A stretch of 64,000 nt of DNA from Aliarcobacter skirrowii CCUG 10374 (GTDB taxonomy: Bacteria > Campylobacterota > Campylobacteria > Campylobacterales > Arcobacteraceae): contig NZ_CP032099.1 of assembly GCF_003544835.1 (NCBI RefSeq), positions 62,001 through 126,000 on the forward strand, in the 5' to 3' direction. Positions 1 to 9,234 of the stretch are shown here, in pieces. Position numbers and translations under genes: made by a program. Below the pieces are notes generated by a model that saw only the letters and a list, made by a program, of their open reading frames with translations, was not told where the DNA came from and did not search any database. Each line of letters starts with the position of its first letter. Within the stretch, counting starts at the first letter, position 1.

Positions 1-282
1 TATTAGATTTTTTAAGTTCTCTTGTGCAAATTTTTTTGCATTTTGATACAAATTTAAAAACTCAACAACATCAAACTTCTCATTTGGAAAAACTTCATCT
101 ATCCCAAAATGAACTATATCACCTCGCTCTTTTTTTGTTGGTTTTGCACTTGCAATATCTATCTCTTTATATACACAAAGAGAGTCAAGCGAGAGTATTA
201 TTGAGTTTGTTTTGTCTGCAAGTTCAAGTGATAGAGCTGTTTTACCAGATGCTGTTGTTCCAATAATTGCAATCTCTTTCAT
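1..282 (-). CDS. miaA: tRNA dimethylallyltransferase MiaA (5' part only)
   Basis: N-terminal ~94 residues of MiaA, which transfers a dimethylallyl group to N6 of A37 in tRNAs reading UNN codons. The visible part has the P-loop GTTASGKT (residues 8-15) and the family block [17 protein letters not shown]. The gene runs off the left edge of the window, so the C-terminal two thirds are not seen. The ATG is at 280-282, three bases after the stop of the upstream small lipoprotein gene, so the two are probably co-transcribed. Confidence 0.9.
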   Translation of the reverse strand, partial: MKEIAIIGTTASGKTALSLELADKTNSIILSLDSLCVYKEIDIASAKPTKKERGDIVHFGIDEVFPNEKFDVVEFLNLYQNAKKFAQENLKNLI

Positions 283-285
283 TTT

Positions 286-471
286 TTAATCAACTTTTTT
301 ATAAGTTTCAATCTCAAGTTTTAGGCTATTTATCTCTTTCTCTTTTTCAACTAAAATTTTTATTAGTTCAGAGTTTGTCTTTTTGTTTGTAGCATTTTGT
401 TCATTTTCAATTTTTGTTGCACAAGATGTGAAAAAAAGTATAAAAAGAGTTAAAGTAAGATATTTTTTCAT
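286..471 (-). CDS. small lipoprotein, 61 aa
   Basis: Short predicted lipoprotein. It has a lysine start, a hydrophobic stretch (TLTLFILFF) and a lipobox ending FTSC, so the mature protein would begin at Cys17 or so. The mature part is short, charged and likely helical (repeated K/E). The start at 471 is chosen because the signal peptide begins there and an AAAGGC Shine-Dalgarno-like sequence precedes it; a longer in-frame start at 522 would put 17 residues in front of the signal. It lies just upstream of miaA. No family recognised; function unknown. Confidence 0.6.
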   Translation of the reverse strand: MKKYLTLTLFILFFTSCATKIENEQNATNKKTNSELIKILVEKEKEINSLKLEIETYKKVD

Positions 472-542
472 AAATTTGCCTTTTTTGCTTGGATTATAAC
501 GAAAAAGCATTAATTTAATCATTATTAGATAATATTTTGCCC

Positions 543-1418
543 ATGGAAAAATTAATAAAAAAAATAAAAGATTTTAGTGAACTTGTAGTGTTTCAGCACT
601 CTGTTTTTGCTTTGCCATTTATATTTATAGCAATGGTTGTATCATCTTCACAGATAAATCAGACACCTTGGTTTGGGTTTAAGCTTTTGGTTTTGGGAAC
701 TTTGTGTGCAATATTTGCAAGAAACTTTGCAATGGGATTTAATAGATACATGGATAGAGATATCGATGGTTTAAATCCAAGAACTTCAAATCGTCCAAAT
801 GTAGATGGAAGAATTAGTGCAAACTCAATGTTGGCATTTGTTATTTTTAATGCAATAGCATTTATTGTTGTAGCATACCTTGTAAATAGTTTGGCACTTA
901 TTTTATCTGTTCCAATTTTAGTAATTATTGGTTCATACTCATACTTTAAAAGATTTTCATATTTAGCACATATAATTTTGGGAATATCTTTGGCTCTTGC
1001 ACCAATTGCTGGAGTTGTTGCTGTTAGTGAATCTATTCCTTTTTGGGTGATACTTTTAAGTATTGGAGTTATGTTTTGGGTTGCTGGGTTTGATTTACTT
1101 TACTCACTACAAGATATTGATGTGGATAAAAAACTAGGACTTCACTCTATTCCTTCAAAATTTGGTGCAAAAAAGACAATGCTATTTTCAAAAGTTTTTC
1201 ACTTTTTCACAGTTTTATTTTGGCTTTTGTTTGTGATTTATTCATCTGGTTCATATTTTGCATATTTCGCAGTTGTTATAAGTGCTTTGATGCTTAGTTA
1301 TGAACACTATTTAGTAAATAAAGATTTTAGAAAAATAGATAGAGCATTTTTTACTGTAAATGGATACTTGGGGATTGTATTCTTCTTTTTAATCGTTTTA
1401 GATAATATCTTCTTCTAA
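543..1418 (+). CDS. mqnP: UbiA-family prenyltransferase MqnP (menaquinone, futalosine route)
   Basis: Integral-membrane prenyltransferase of the UbiA superfamily, 291 aa. It has the first Asp-rich motif N67-RYM-D71-RDI-D75 and a second one near DLLYSLQDIDVDKK, which bind Mg2+ and the prenyl diphosphate. Several hydrophobic segments fit the usual nine-helix fold. In Campylobacterota this gene is MqnP of the futalosine pathway rather than UbiA of ubiquinone synthesis; that assignment rests on family knowledge plus the inferred organism. The ATG at 543 is preferred to an in-frame TTG two codons upstream. There is no clear Shine-Dalgarno, only an AT-rich -10-like region just upstream. Confidence 0.85.
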   Translation: MEKLIKKIKDFSELVVFQHSVFALPFIFIAMVVSSSQINQTPWFGFKLLVLGTLCAIFARNFAMGFNRYMDRDIDGLNPRTSNRPNVDGRISANSMLAFVIFNAIAFIVVAYLVNSLALILSVPILVIIGSYSYFKRFSYLAHIILGISLALAPIAGVVAVSESIPFWVILLSIGVMFWVAGFDLLYSLQDIDVDKKLGLHSIPSKFGAKKTMLFSKVFHFFTVLFWLLFVIYSSGSYFAYFAVVISALMLSYEHYLVNKDFRKIDRAFFTVNGYLGIVFFFLIVLDNIFF

Positions 1419-1464
1419 AAATTTTAAGCAAAATTAGGATAAACTTCAATCCTAATTTTAAAGT

Positions 1465-1541
1465 GCGTCTGTAGTTCAACTGGATAGAATACTCGGTTTC
1501 GACCCGAGGGGTTGTGGGTTCGACTCCTACCAGGCGTACCA
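1465..1541 (+). tRNA. tRNA-Arg (anticodon TCG)
   Basis: A 77-nt cloverleaf. The acceptor stem GCGTCTG pairs with CAGGCGT (with G-U pairs at 1-72 and 4-69) and is followed by discriminator A and an encoded CCA. The anticodon stem CTCGG/CCGAG encloses the loop TTTCGAC, giving anticodon TCG, which reads CGA. The D-loop has GG followed by A20, an arginine identity base, and C35 is the other major arginine determinant. The T-arm GTGGGTTCGACTCCTAC is canonical. It lies alone between mqnP and pstS. Confidence 0.93.
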
Positions 1542-1612
1542 TTTTCTAATATAAACTCTTAATATTTTAAAAATACAATCTTAAATTTCTATTTAGCTTT
1601 TTATATAAATTT

Positions 1613-1645
1613 AGTAACCATTTTGTAATCAACAAATTTTAAACT
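1613..1645 (+). promoter_or_regulatory. predicted Pho box and -10 of pstS
   Basis: Two 11-bp direct repeat units (AGTAACCATTT then TGTAATCAACA, 1613-1634) precede pstS. The arrangement matches the better-conserved copy before pstC: two 7-mers 11 bp apart, then 9 bp, then a -10-like hexamer (TAAACT, 1640-1645). This is the geometry of PhoB-activated promoters, where the box replaces the -35. The regulator is inferred to be the PhoB-like protein encoded at 8563-9234. Confidence 0.6.
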
Positions 1646-1675
1646 TCCATTGTAAATAAATTTAATGGAGAAAAA

Positions 1676-2728
1676 ATGAGTTTAAAAAGAACATCAATTG
1701 CTTTAATAGCAAGTACCCTAATCGCTACAACTTTGAGTGCTAGAGATCAAATCAAAATTGTTGGTTCATCAACAGTTTATCCTTTTTCATCTTCAGTTGC
1801 TGAAGAGTTTGGAGCTACTACAAAATTCCCAACTCCAGTAGTTGAATCAACAGGAACAGGTGGAGGAATGAAACTATTTTGTAGTGGAATAGATATAAAC
1901 ACTCCTGATATTGCAAATGCTTCAAGACAGATGAAAGCTAGTGAGTTTAAAATGTGTCAAGAAAATGGTGTAACAGATATCACTGAAGCACTAATTGGAT
2001 TTGATGGTATTGCAATAGCTCAAAGTTCAAAAGTAAAAAGCTTTAATATCACAAAAAAACAGTTAGCTTTAGCAGTTGCTGCAGAAGTTCCTTCAAAAGA
2101 TGGAAAATCTTTAATTGCAAACCCATATAAAAAATGGTCAGATATAGATGCATCTTTACCAAATAGAGAGATTACAGTATATGGACCACCAAAATCATCA
2201 GGTACTAGAGATTCATTTGAAGAGTTAGTATTACAAGATGTATTTAAAAAAGTATCAGCATATACAGATTTATATAAAAAAGATGAAAAAGCAAATAAAA
2301 AATATAAAGCTTATTCAGTAATTAGAACAGATGGTGCTTATGTTGAATCTGGTGAAAACGATAACCTAATCGTTCAAAGATTAACAAGAAATGAAGCTGC
2401 TATTGGAATTTTTGGTTACTCATTTTTAGCTGAAAACAGAGATAAAGTTATGGGATTAAGTATTGATAATACTTTACCAACAGTTGAAACTATTGCAAAT
2501 GGTAGCTATCCAGTTGCAAGATCTATGTATTTTTATATCAAAAATCAACACTCAAAAAGTGTTCCATCTTTAAAAGAGTACACAAAACTATTTATGAGTG
2601 AAAAGATGATTGGTGAAGATGGAATTTTAAGTGAACTTGGACTTATTCCATTAGCAGACGATTTAAGAACTAAAGCTAGAGATAAAGTATTAAATAGTAC
2701 AAAACTTACAGCTAAAGAGCTAAAATAA
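1676..2728 (+). CDS. pstS: phosphate ABC transporter substrate-binding protein PstS
   Basis: Periplasmic high-affinity phosphate-binding protein, 350 aa. A Sec signal peptide (about residues 1-22, ending TTLSA) is followed by the PstS hallmarks: GSSTVYPFSSSVAEEFG, STGTGGGMKLFCSG, IANASRQMK, the SGTRDSFEEL loop and AAIGIFGYSF. These loops hold the phosphate through serine, threonine and arginine side chains. A hairpin terminator follows at once, so pstS can be expressed above the downstream pst genes. A Pho box lies upstream. Start chosen at the ATG preceded by TGGAG at the usual distance. Confidence 0.95.
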   Translation: MSLKRTSIALIASTLIATTLSARDQIKIVGSSTVYPFSSSVAEEFGATTKFPTPVVESTGTGGGMKLFCSGIDINTPDIANASRQMKASEFKMCQENGVTDITEALIGFDGIAIAQSSKVKSFNITKKQLALAVAAEVPSKDGKSLIANPYKKWSDIDASLPNREITVYGPPKSSGTRDSFEELVLQDVFKKVSAYTDLYKKDEKANKKYKAYSVIRTDGAYVESGENDNLIVQRLTRNEAAIGIFGYSFLAENRDKVMGLSIDNTLPTVETIANGSYPVARSMYFYIKNQHSKSVPSLKEYTKLFMSEKMIGEDGILSELGLIPLADDLRTKARDKVLNSTKLTAKELK

Positions 2729-2736
2729 TTTAATAA

Positions 2737-2758
2737 AAAAAGGGATTTTTCCCTTTTT
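2737..2758 (+). terminator. intrinsic terminator after pstS
   Basis: Perfect 9-bp hairpin AAAAAGGGA/TCCCTTTTT with a TTTT loop, ending in a T run. It separates pstS from the EAL protein gene and probably gives PstS its usual excess over the membrane components. Confidence 0.85.
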
Positions 2759-2792
2759 ACAATCTTTCAAATAAAAATAGGAAATCCAATAT

Positions 2793-4526
2793 ATGCCAAA
2801 TTGTAGTAATATTATTGATAAGCTAGATTATGCTTTTCAACCCATTGTTTACGCACATAATGGCAAAACTTATGCAGTAGAAGCACTTTTAAGAGATGTT
2901 CAAAATATTCCAAAGGTAAGCACAATTGATGATTTGTTTGATTTAGTATTTAATGAAAACTACTTATATGAGTTTGATTTAGAGTTAAGAGAAAAAGCTA
3001 TAGAGAAGTTTGCAAAGATAGATATCAAAAATTTAAAACTATTTTACAATTTAGATAATAGAATAATTTATAATAAAAACTACTCTCAAGGAAACACTGA
3101 AAGAATTTTAAAAAAATATAACTTAACAAAAGATAGAATTTTTTTTGAGTTGAGTGAAAAGGGAACACCAATTGAGCAAAATGCTTTATCATCAATGCTA
3201 CAAAGATATAAATCAAGTGGTTATAAAATAGCCATAGATGATTTTGGAATAGGGGTTTCTGGTTTAAAGTTACTATATTTTAGTGAAGCACATATTATAA
3301 AACTTGATAGATTTTTTATATCAAATATTGACCAAGATTCAAAGAAAAAACTCTTTTGCTCTTCAATTATAGAGATGGCTCATATTATGGGAATGAAAGT
3401 TATTGCAGAGGGAATTGAAACAGTTCAAGAGTTTTATACTTGCAAAGATATTGGTGCTGATTTTATGCAAGGATATTTAGTCCAAAAACCAACAAAAAAT
3501 ATTGATGAGATTTTAGATGTTTATAAAAATATCCAAGATTTAATACAAGAGGATCAAAGAGTAAAACAGAATAATCATATTGATGATAAATATATAGATA
3601 AAATAGATGCTTTAGATGTAAACACATCTTTGCATGATCTGTTTTTACACTTTAAAAAAGGAACTAAACACAATTTTGTACCAATTGTAGATGAGTTTGG
3701 ATATTTTTTAGGAGTTATAAACGAAAGTGATATCAAAGAGATTTCATACTCACAATATGGTTTTGCACTTGCACAAAATAAGACATTCTCTTCAACGCTA
3801 TTAAAATATATAAAACCTGCTTTAAGCGTTGAGGTATCTTGGGGAATTGATAAAATCTTAGAGATGTATAATTTAAATTTCAATAACTCTTTGGGAATAT
3901 TTATAACAGAAGGTGAAAAATATAAAGGGTTTATAAACTTAAACTCTTTATTAAATCTCTCATATCAAAGAAATCTTCAAATAGTTGCAAATCAAAATCC
4001 ACTTACAAAACTTCCTGGAAATAATCAAATAGAGAAGTTTATAAGTGATACTTTTGAGAATAGACATATAGAAGATGGTAGGCATATTATATATTTTGAT
4101 TTTAATGATTTTAAACCATTTAATGATGTTTGTGGATTTAGACAAGGGGATAGAGCAATACTAATATTTTCAGAAATTCTACAAAAAAAGTATCCAAAAG
4201 ATTCATTTATAGCACATATTGGTGGCGATGATTTTTTTGTAGGATTAAAAAAAGATAATAAAAAAGATATATTTGAACTAACTTTAGAGGTTCAAAATGA
4301 GTTTGAAAATAGTGTAAAAAATTTGTACTCAAATGAGGATAAACAAAGAGCTTATATTGTTGCAAAAGATAGATTTGGAACAACAAGAGAGTTTAAACTT
4401 CTATCTGTATCAAGTGCAATTGTGAAAGTAGATAGTAGCTCAAAAATAGATGATTTTGATCAGGTTTTAAGTGAGCTAAAAAAAGAGTCAAAGAGTTCAA
4501 AAAAGCCAATATATAGAGTTTTGTAA
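2793..4526 (+). CDS. EAL-CBS-GGDEF-like cyclic-di-GMP protein
   Basis: 577 aa, no signal peptide or membrane segment. Residues 1-240 form an EAL phosphodiesterase domain with the catalytic set apparently complete: E30 of EALLR, N86, E119, D149/D150 of IAIDDFGIG, K170, E206 and Q226 of MQGYLVQKP. Residues about 250-390 resemble a CBS pair. Residues about 400-577 form a GGDEF-like domain whose signature reads GGDDF (477-481) instead of GGDEF, so cyclase activity is doubtful and it may be a nucleotide-sensing domain. It sits between pstS and pstC on the same strand, downstream of the pstS terminator, which hints at a link between phosphate supply and c-di-GMP turnover. Confidence 0.85.
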   Translation: MPNCSNIIDKLDYAFQPIVYAHNGKTYAVEALLRDVQNIPKVSTIDDLFDLVFNENYLYEFDLELREKAIEKFAKIDIKNLKLFYNLDNRIIYNKNYSQGNTERILKKYNLTKDRIFFELSEKGTPIEQNALSSMLQRYKSSGYKIAIDDFGIGVSGLKLLYFSEAHIIKLDRFFISNIDQDSKKKLFCSSIIEMAHIMGMKVIAEGIETVQEFYTCKDIGADFMQGYLVQKPTKNIDEILDVYKNIQDLIQEDQRVKQNNHIDDKYIDKIDALDVNTSLHDLFLHFKKGTKHNFVPIVDEFGYFLGVINESDIKEISYSQYGFALAQNKTFSSTLLKYIKPALSVEVSWGIDKILEMYNLNFNNSLGIFITEGEKYKGFINLNSLLNLSYQRNLQIVANQNPLTKLPGNNQIEKFISDTFENRHIEDGRHIIYFDFNDFKPFNDVCGFRQGDRAILIFSEILQKKYPKDSFIAHIGGDDFFVGLKKDNKKDIFELTLEVQNEFENSVKNLYSNEDKQRAYIVAKDRFGTTREFKLLSVSSAIVKVDSSSKIDDFDQVLSELKKESKSSKKPIYRVL

Positions 4527-4537
4527 AGATAAAATAT

Positions 4538-4570
4538 TGTAATCATTTTGTAATCGATTACAAATATAAT
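4538..4570 (+). promoter_or_regulatory. predicted Pho box and -10 of the pstCAB-phoU operon
   Basis: Two identical 7-mers TGTAATC begin at 4538 and 4549, exactly 11 bp apart, separated by ATTT. Nine bases later comes a perfect TATAAT (4565-4570). The same layout occurs before pstS, so this is the best candidate for the binding site of the PhoB-like regulator encoded downstream. Confidence 0.7.
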
Positions 4571-4595
4571 ACACAAAATTTAATAGAAGGTAAAA

Positions 4596-5528
4596 GTGTT
4601 GAGTACTTTTGAATCAAGAAAAAAACAAAGAGAGTTAAATGAGAAACTTATAAAATCTGCATTAATACTTGCAGCTGTTATCTCTATTTTAACTACTTTT
4701 GGGATTTTGTTTTCAATATTATTTGAAGCAATAGAGTTCTTTAAACTAAGAAGTTTTTGGTATTTTCTTACAGGAACACAGTGGACACCAGGAACTGCTG
4801 GTAGCCAGTTTGGTGCATTACCAATATTTGCAGGAACATTTGTAATCACAGCAATAGCACTACTTGTAGCAATTCCAATTGGACTTGGAAGTGCAATTTA
4901 TATGAGTGAATATGCAACTTCTACTTTTAGGGATTATTTAAAACCTATTTTAGAAGTTCTTGCTGGTATTCCAACTGTTGTTTATGGATTCTTTGCAGCT
5001 ATTACAGTTGCTCCAATAATTGTTGAAATTGCAGGATATTTTGGAGTTGATGCAGCATTTAATAGTGCCTTAGCATCTGGAGTTGTTATGGGAATTATGA
5101 TTATTCCTTTAGTATCTTCTTTAAGTGATGATGTTATAAGAGCTGTTCCAGACTCTCAAAGAAAAGCAGCTTTTGCTCTTGGAATGACACAATCAGAGAC
5201 TATTAAAAATATTGTAATTCCAAGTGCAATGCCTGGAATTATATCAGCATCACTTCTTGCACTATCAAGGGCTTTAGGAGAGACTATGATTGTTGTTATG
5301 GCAGCAGGTTTAAGACCAAATCTTTCATGGAATCCACTTGAAGATATGACAACGGTTACAGTTACAATAGTAAATAGTTTAGTTGGAGATTTTGAATTTA
5401 ATTCGCCTGAAACACTTTCAGCATTTGCATTGGGATTAATGTTGTTTATTGTTACTTTAATACTTAATATGATCTCACTATCTCTAATTAGAAAATTTAA
5501 AGAAAAATATAAAGTGAATACATTATGA
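4596..5528 (+). CDS. pstC: phosphate ABC transporter permease PstC
   Basis: Inner-membrane permease of the high-affinity phosphate importer, 310 aa with about six membrane segments. The ABC-permease EAA loop is visible (ALGMTQSETIKNIVIPSAMPGI, around residues 193-214, split here as two adjoining blocks ALGMTQSETIK and NIVIPSAMPGI). It also has the PstC block EVLAGIPTVVYGFFA. Start is GTG at 4596 (a TTG follows as the next codon) behind AGAAGG. The stop overlaps the pstA start by four bases (ATGA). Its own Pho box lies directly upstream. Confidence 0.94.
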   Translation: MLSTFESRKKQRELNEKLIKSALILAAVISILTTFGILFSILFEAIEFFKLRSFWYFLTGTQWTPGTAGSQFGALPIFAGTFVITAIALLVAIPIGLGSAIYMSEYATSTFRDYLKPILEVLAGIPTVVYGFFAAITVAPIIVEIAGYFGVDAAFNSALASGVVMGIMIIPLVSSLSDDVIRAVPDSQRKAAFALGMTQSETIKNIVIPSAMPGIISASLLALSRALGETMIVVMAAGLRPNLSWNPLEDMTTVTVTIVNSLVGDFEFNSPETLSAFALGLMLFIVTLILNMISLSLIRKFKEKYKVNTL

Positions 5529-6712
5529 TTAAAAGAAAAAAGAGAAATAAACAATATAACCCATTTTATGATCCAACTTTAAAAAGTAGGCATAAAAGTG
5601 CAAAAAGATTTAAAAAGTTTACCTTAACTTCTTTAATCTTCTCAATAGCATTTTTAGCATTTTTCCTATTTGATATGATTGCAAAAGGAGTTCCTGCATT
5701 TAATGTGGCTTACATAAAAACAGAAGTTACATTTAATCAAAAAACTTTAGAGGATACAAGATTAGCAGTATCAAGAGATTATAGAACTTTGGTTTCAAGA
5801 GCTTGGTTAAGAGATATTCCAAAACTTTTAGAAAAAAATCCAGAGTATTTGAATACAACACAAACTCTTTGGGTTTTAGCAAATAGTCAAGTTGATCAAT
5901 ATCTAAAAGAGCATCACAATACTTTGAAGAGTAAAGATAGAGCAAAAGTTGATGAACTTTATAATCAAGGTTTAATTGAAAAGAGATTTAATGCAATATT
6001 CTTTATAAACGGTGACTCAAAGATTCCAGAATATGCAGGTCTTTTTTCTGCAATTGTTGGGTCTGTTTTAACTTTGATTATAACAATGGCAGTTGCATTT
6101 CCAATTGGAGTTATGACAGCAATTTATCTTGAAGAGTTTGCTGGGGATAATAAATTTACAAGATTTATTGAAATAAACATCAATAATCTTGCAGCAATTC
6201 CATCTATTTTATTTGGACTTTTAGGTCTGGCAATTTTTATAAACCTTTTTGGAATGCCTAGAAGTTCACCTTTAGTTGGTGGATTAACTTTAGCTCTTAT
6301 GACACTTCCTATTATAATTGTAAGTTCAAGAGCAGCATTAAGAGCTGTTCCAGATAATATAAGACAAGCTGGATATGGTTTGGGATTAAATAAAATTCAA
6401 GTGACACGAGATCATGTTTTACCTTTAGCGTTTCCAGGGATAATGACAGGTTCAATTATTGGTTTAGCTCAAGCTATGGGAGAGACAGCACCTTTAATCA
6501 TCATTGGAATGATTGCCTTTATTCCAGATGCTCCTTCAATGGTTACACAAGCGGCAACTGTGATGCCAGCACAACTATTTACTTGGGCTGGAATGCCTGA
6601 GGGTATGTATATAGAAAAAACAGCAGCTGGAATTTTGGTTCTATTGTCAATATTAATTTCACTAAATGCAATAGCTATATATTTACGAAAAAAATTTGAA
6701 GTAAAATGGTAA
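5525..6712 (+). CDS. pstA: phosphate ABC transporter permease PstA
   Basis: Partner permease of PstC, 395 aa, longer than the minimal ~290-aa PstA. The extra length is a hydrophilic, presumably periplasmic insert between the first membrane segment (about residues 35-55) and the permease core from about residue 175. This matches the DUF3333-type N-terminal extension known in many proteobacterial PstA proteins. The core has [18 protein letters not shown] and the EAA loop [21 protein letters not shown]. It is translationally coupled to pstC and followed by pstB. Confidence 0.93.
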   Translation: MIKRKKRNKQYNPFYDPTLKSRHKSAKRFKKFTLTSLIFSIAFLAFFLFDMIAKGVPAFNVAYIKTEVTFNQKTLEDTRLAVSRDYRTLVSRAWLRDIPKLLEKNPEYLNTTQTLWVLANSQVDQYLKEHHNTLKSKDRAKVDELYNQGLIEKRFNAIFFINGDSKIPEYAGLFSAIVGSVLTLIITMAVAFPIGVMTAIYLEEFAGDNKFTRFIEININNLAAIPSILFGLLGLAIFINLFGMPRSSPLVGGLTLALMTLPIIIVSSRAALRAVPDNIRQAGYGLGLNKIQVTRDHVLPLAFPGIMTGSIIGLAQAMGETAPLIIIGMIAFIPDAPSMVTQAATVMPAQLFTWAGMPEGMYIEKTAAGILVLLSILISLNAIAIYLRKKFEVKW

Positions 6713-6722
6713 AAGGAAAAAA

Positions 6723-7493
6723 ATGAGTACAGATAATAAAACAAAAATAGATGTAAAAAACTTAAATTTGTATTATGGTTCAAATCAAGCACTATTTGAT
6801 ATTAATGTAAATTTGTATCAAAATAAAATAACAGCACTAATTGGACCATCTGGTTGTGGAAAATCTACATTTTTAAGATGTATAAATAGAATGAATGATT
6901 TAATTCCAAGTGTTAAAATTGATGGAAAAATTGTAATTGACAAAAAAAATATTTATGATAAAGATGTTGATGAGGTAAGTGTTAGAAAAAGAGTTGGAAT
7001 GGTATTTCAACAACCAAATCCTTTTCCAAAATCTATTTATGATAATGTTGCTTATGCACCACTAAAACATGGAATGGTAAAAAAAGGGAAAGAGTGTGAT
7101 GAGTTGGTTGAAACTTCACTAATAAAATCAGGTCTTTGGAATGAGGTAAAAGATAAGTTACAAAATCCAGGAACTTCACTTTCAGGTGGTCAGCAACAAA
7201 GACTTTGTATTGCAAGAACAATTGCAATTAAACCAGAGGTTATTTTAATGGATGAGCCAACATCTGCACTTGATCCAATAAGTACAGAAAAAATTGAGTC
7301 TTTGATGCTTGAATTAAAACAAGATTATACAATTATAACTGTAACTCACAATATGCAACAAGCAGCACGAGTTGCTGATTATACGGCATTTTTTCACTTA
7401 GGAAAATTAATAGAGTATGATGTAACAGAGACTATCTTTGTTAATCCAACAAATAAAAAAACAGAAGATTATATTACAGGGAGATTTGGATAA
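6723..7493 (+). CDS. pstB: phosphate ABC transporter ATPase PstB
   Basis: Cytoplasmic ATPase of the Pst importer, 256 aa, the usual length. Walker A is GPSGCGKST (41-49), the Q-loop lies in [11 protein letters not shown], the ABC signature is LSGGQQQR and Walker B is [13 protein letters not shown], followed by the switch His in VTHNM. The [10 protein letters not shown] stretch is typical of PstB. The stop codon overlaps the phoU start (TAATG). Confidence 0.96.
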   Translation: MSTDNKTKIDVKNLNLYYGSNQALFDINVNLYQNKITALIGPSGCGKSTFLRCINRMNDLIPSVKIDGKIVIDKKNIYDKDVDEVSVRKRVGMVFQQPNPFPKSIYDNVAYAPLKHGMVKKGKECDELVETSLIKSGLWNEVKDKLQNPGTSLSGGQQQRLCIARTIAIKPEVILMDEPTSALDPISTEKIESLMLELKQDYTIITVTHNMQQAARVADYTAFFHLGKLIEYDVTETIFVNPTNKKTEDYITGRFG

Positions 7494-8161
7494 TGTTAAA
7501 ACCTTATGAAGAGAAATTAAAACTTATAAAAAGTGAAGTAGAAAAACTAGGATTAGATGTTGTTGAAGCTTTAGAGATTTGTTTAAAATCTTTAAATGAA
7601 AGAAAGATAGAGAATCTAAAAAATGTTGAAATTAGTGAGAAAAAATTTCTTGCAAAATCAAATGAACTAGATAATATTATTATCACAACTCTAGCTTTAT
7701 ATACACCAGAAGCTAGAGATTTAAGAAGAATGGTAGCATTCTTAAAAATCACAAATGAGATAGTAAGAACAGCTGCAAATACAAAAGATTTTGCAAAAAT
7801 GTTTAGAAGATCTTATAGTGAAGATTTAGATACAAATACTATTTTAGAGTACACAATTCCTCTTTTAAAATCGGCTTTATTATCTACAAAAACAGCTGTA
7901 TCTATAATAGATGAACATGATTTAAAACAAGTTGAGCAAAAGTATCAAAGAGTTGTTGTAGAAGAGAGTAAAACAGATGATTTATACTTGATGATTGAGA
8001 AAAATATTTTAAAACTAATTACAAAAAATCTTGATTTATCAAAAGAGTATTTTGATATTTTAAGTAGTTTAAGAAGATTAGAGAAAATTGCAGATAGATC
8101 TGTATCAATAGCTAGTTTACTACAGTTTGCAAAACTAGGTGGAGATATGGTTCAATCATAA
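7493..8161 (+). CDS. phoU: phosphate signalling protein PhoU
   Basis: 222-aa, largely helical protein with two PhoU repeats. PhoU couples the Pst transporter to the sensor kinase and restrains Pho activation when phosphate is plentiful. Family marks include the metal-coordinating acidic clusters (PEARDLRRM, LEKIADRS) in each half. Start overlaps the pstB stop. Its place between pstB and the regulator genes is the classic one. Confidence 0.88.
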   Translation: MLKPYEEKLKLIKSEVEKLGLDVVEALEICLKSLNERKIENLKNVEISEKKFLAKSNELDNIIITTLALYTPEARDLRRMVAFLKITNEIVRTAANTKDFAKMFRRSYSEDLDTNTILEYTIPLLKSALLSTKTAVSIIDEHDLKQVEQKYQRVVVEESKTDDLYLMIEKNILKLITKNLDLSKEYFDILSSLRRLEKIADRSVSIASLLQFAKLGGDMVQS

Positions 8162-8182
8162 TTCTTATGATATAATTTTTGC

Positions 8183-8566
8183 ATGAAAAAAGCTATACAA
8201 AAAATCTCGGACTATTTTAGTTCAAACTTTGAAGTTTTGGTTGCTACTGTTATATTTTTAGTGATATTCATAGCTGGACACGACTTTTATAGAGCAATTA
8301 TACTTATGCTTGAGTTTATTGTGATTATGGAAGTTGTTAAGATGATTTCTGATTTTATAAAAAAAGAGACATTAAGACTTAGATATGTTATTGATATTTT
8401 TATAATATTTCTAATAAGAGAAGTTATAATTTTATCAGCAAATAAAAATAGAGACTACTTTGATATAGTATTCTTACTATTTGTAATATTTGTCTTCTTT
8501 GTGTTTAGAATATTATCTATAAAATTTTCACCAATAAATGATAAAAAAGCAGATGAGATAAAATGA
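8183..8566 (+). CDS. PsiE-like phosphate-starvation-inducible membrane protein
   Basis: 127-aa membrane protein with about four hydrophobic segments. The conserved polar pattern KETLRLRYVIDIFIIFLIREVII matches the PsiE family, whose E. coli member is induced by phosphate starvation; its biochemical role is unknown. Here it is encoded between phoU and the PhoB-like regulator and overlaps the latter by four bases (ATGA), so it belongs to the phosphate operon. The residue pattern is quoted across two adjoining blocks. Confidence 0.75.
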   Translation: MKKAIQKISDYFSSNFEVLVATVIFLVIFIAGHDFYRAIILMLEFIVIMEVVKMISDFIKKETLRLRYVIDIFIIFLIREVIILSANKNRDYFDIVFLLFVIFVFFVFRILSIKFSPINDKKADEIK

Positions 8567-9234
8567 AAAAATTAATTCTTATAGTTGAAGATGAAGAGGA
8601 TATGCTTGAGCTTCTTGAGTACACACTACAAAAAGAGGGTTATGATACTATTGGATTTTTAAATGTGGATAAAAATGTAAGAAAAGTTTTGGATGAGGAG
8701 AACATAGATTTAATCTTAATGGATAGAAATCTTCCAAATATTGAAGGAACTACATTTATAAAAGAGTTAAGAGTAAGTGGTTACTCTAATCCAGTTATTT
8801 ACATAACTGCAAAAGATAAAGAGAATGATGTTTTAGAAGGATTTGAGGCATTTGCAGATGATTATATTACTAAACCTTTTAATCTAAAAGAGCTAATTGC
8901 TAGAGTAAAAGCTGTAATAAAAAGAACTTCAAAAGAGCTTGAGTTTATAAAGGCAAAAGATATTGTTTATAACTTTGCAAACAAAAAGTTTTATATTGAA
9001 AATAAAGAGATTGAACTAACTCAACTTGAGAGCTCTTTGTTGTTTGAGTTTATAAATAATCAAGATATTCTTCTTTCAAGAGATTATCTTCTTGAAAAAG
9101 TTTGGAAGGACTCTTTAGATAAAAAAGAGAAGACTGTAAATGTTGCAATAAAAAGATTAAAATCAAAAATAGATCCAAAAGCTAAAAAGAACTATATAAA
9201 AGCTGTTCGTGGAGAGGGATATATTTTTTGTTAA
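8563..9234 (+). CDS. OmpR/PhoB-family response regulator of the pst locus
   Basis: 223 aa. The receiver domain (1-120) has the acidic pocket E10/D11, phospho-acceptor D54 (LILMDRNLP), T82 and K104 of ITKPF. A winged-helix effector domain (about 130-223) has the OmpR-type recognition region KEKTVNVAIKRLKSKI and ends VRGEGYIF. It probably binds the two 11-bp direct-repeat boxes before pstS and pstC, the role of PhoB in enterobacteria and PhosR in Campylobacter. That function is inferred from position. It overlaps the kinase gene by seven bases. Confidence 0.88.
   Translation: MKKLILIVEDEEDMLELLEYTLQKEGYDTIGFLNVDKNVRKVLDEENIDLILMDRNLPNIEGTTFIKELRVSGYSNPVIYITAKDKENDVLEGFEAFADDYITKPFNLKELIARVKAVIKRTSKELEFIKAKDIVYNFANKKFYIENKEIELTQLESSLLFEFINNQDILLSRDYLLEKVWKDSLDKKEKTVNVAIKRLKSKIDPKAKKNYIKAVRGEGYIFC

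Noticed and set aside
1351-1542. Minus-strand reading frame of 63 codons across the tRNA-Arg
   Set aside because: It is the antisense translation of the tRNA and the end of mqnP, a common artefact; no ribosome site or family.
4580-4849. Antisense reading frames inside pstC and other genes
   Set aside because: They mirror real genes, have no ribosome sites or family features, and overlap well-supported coding sequence completely.
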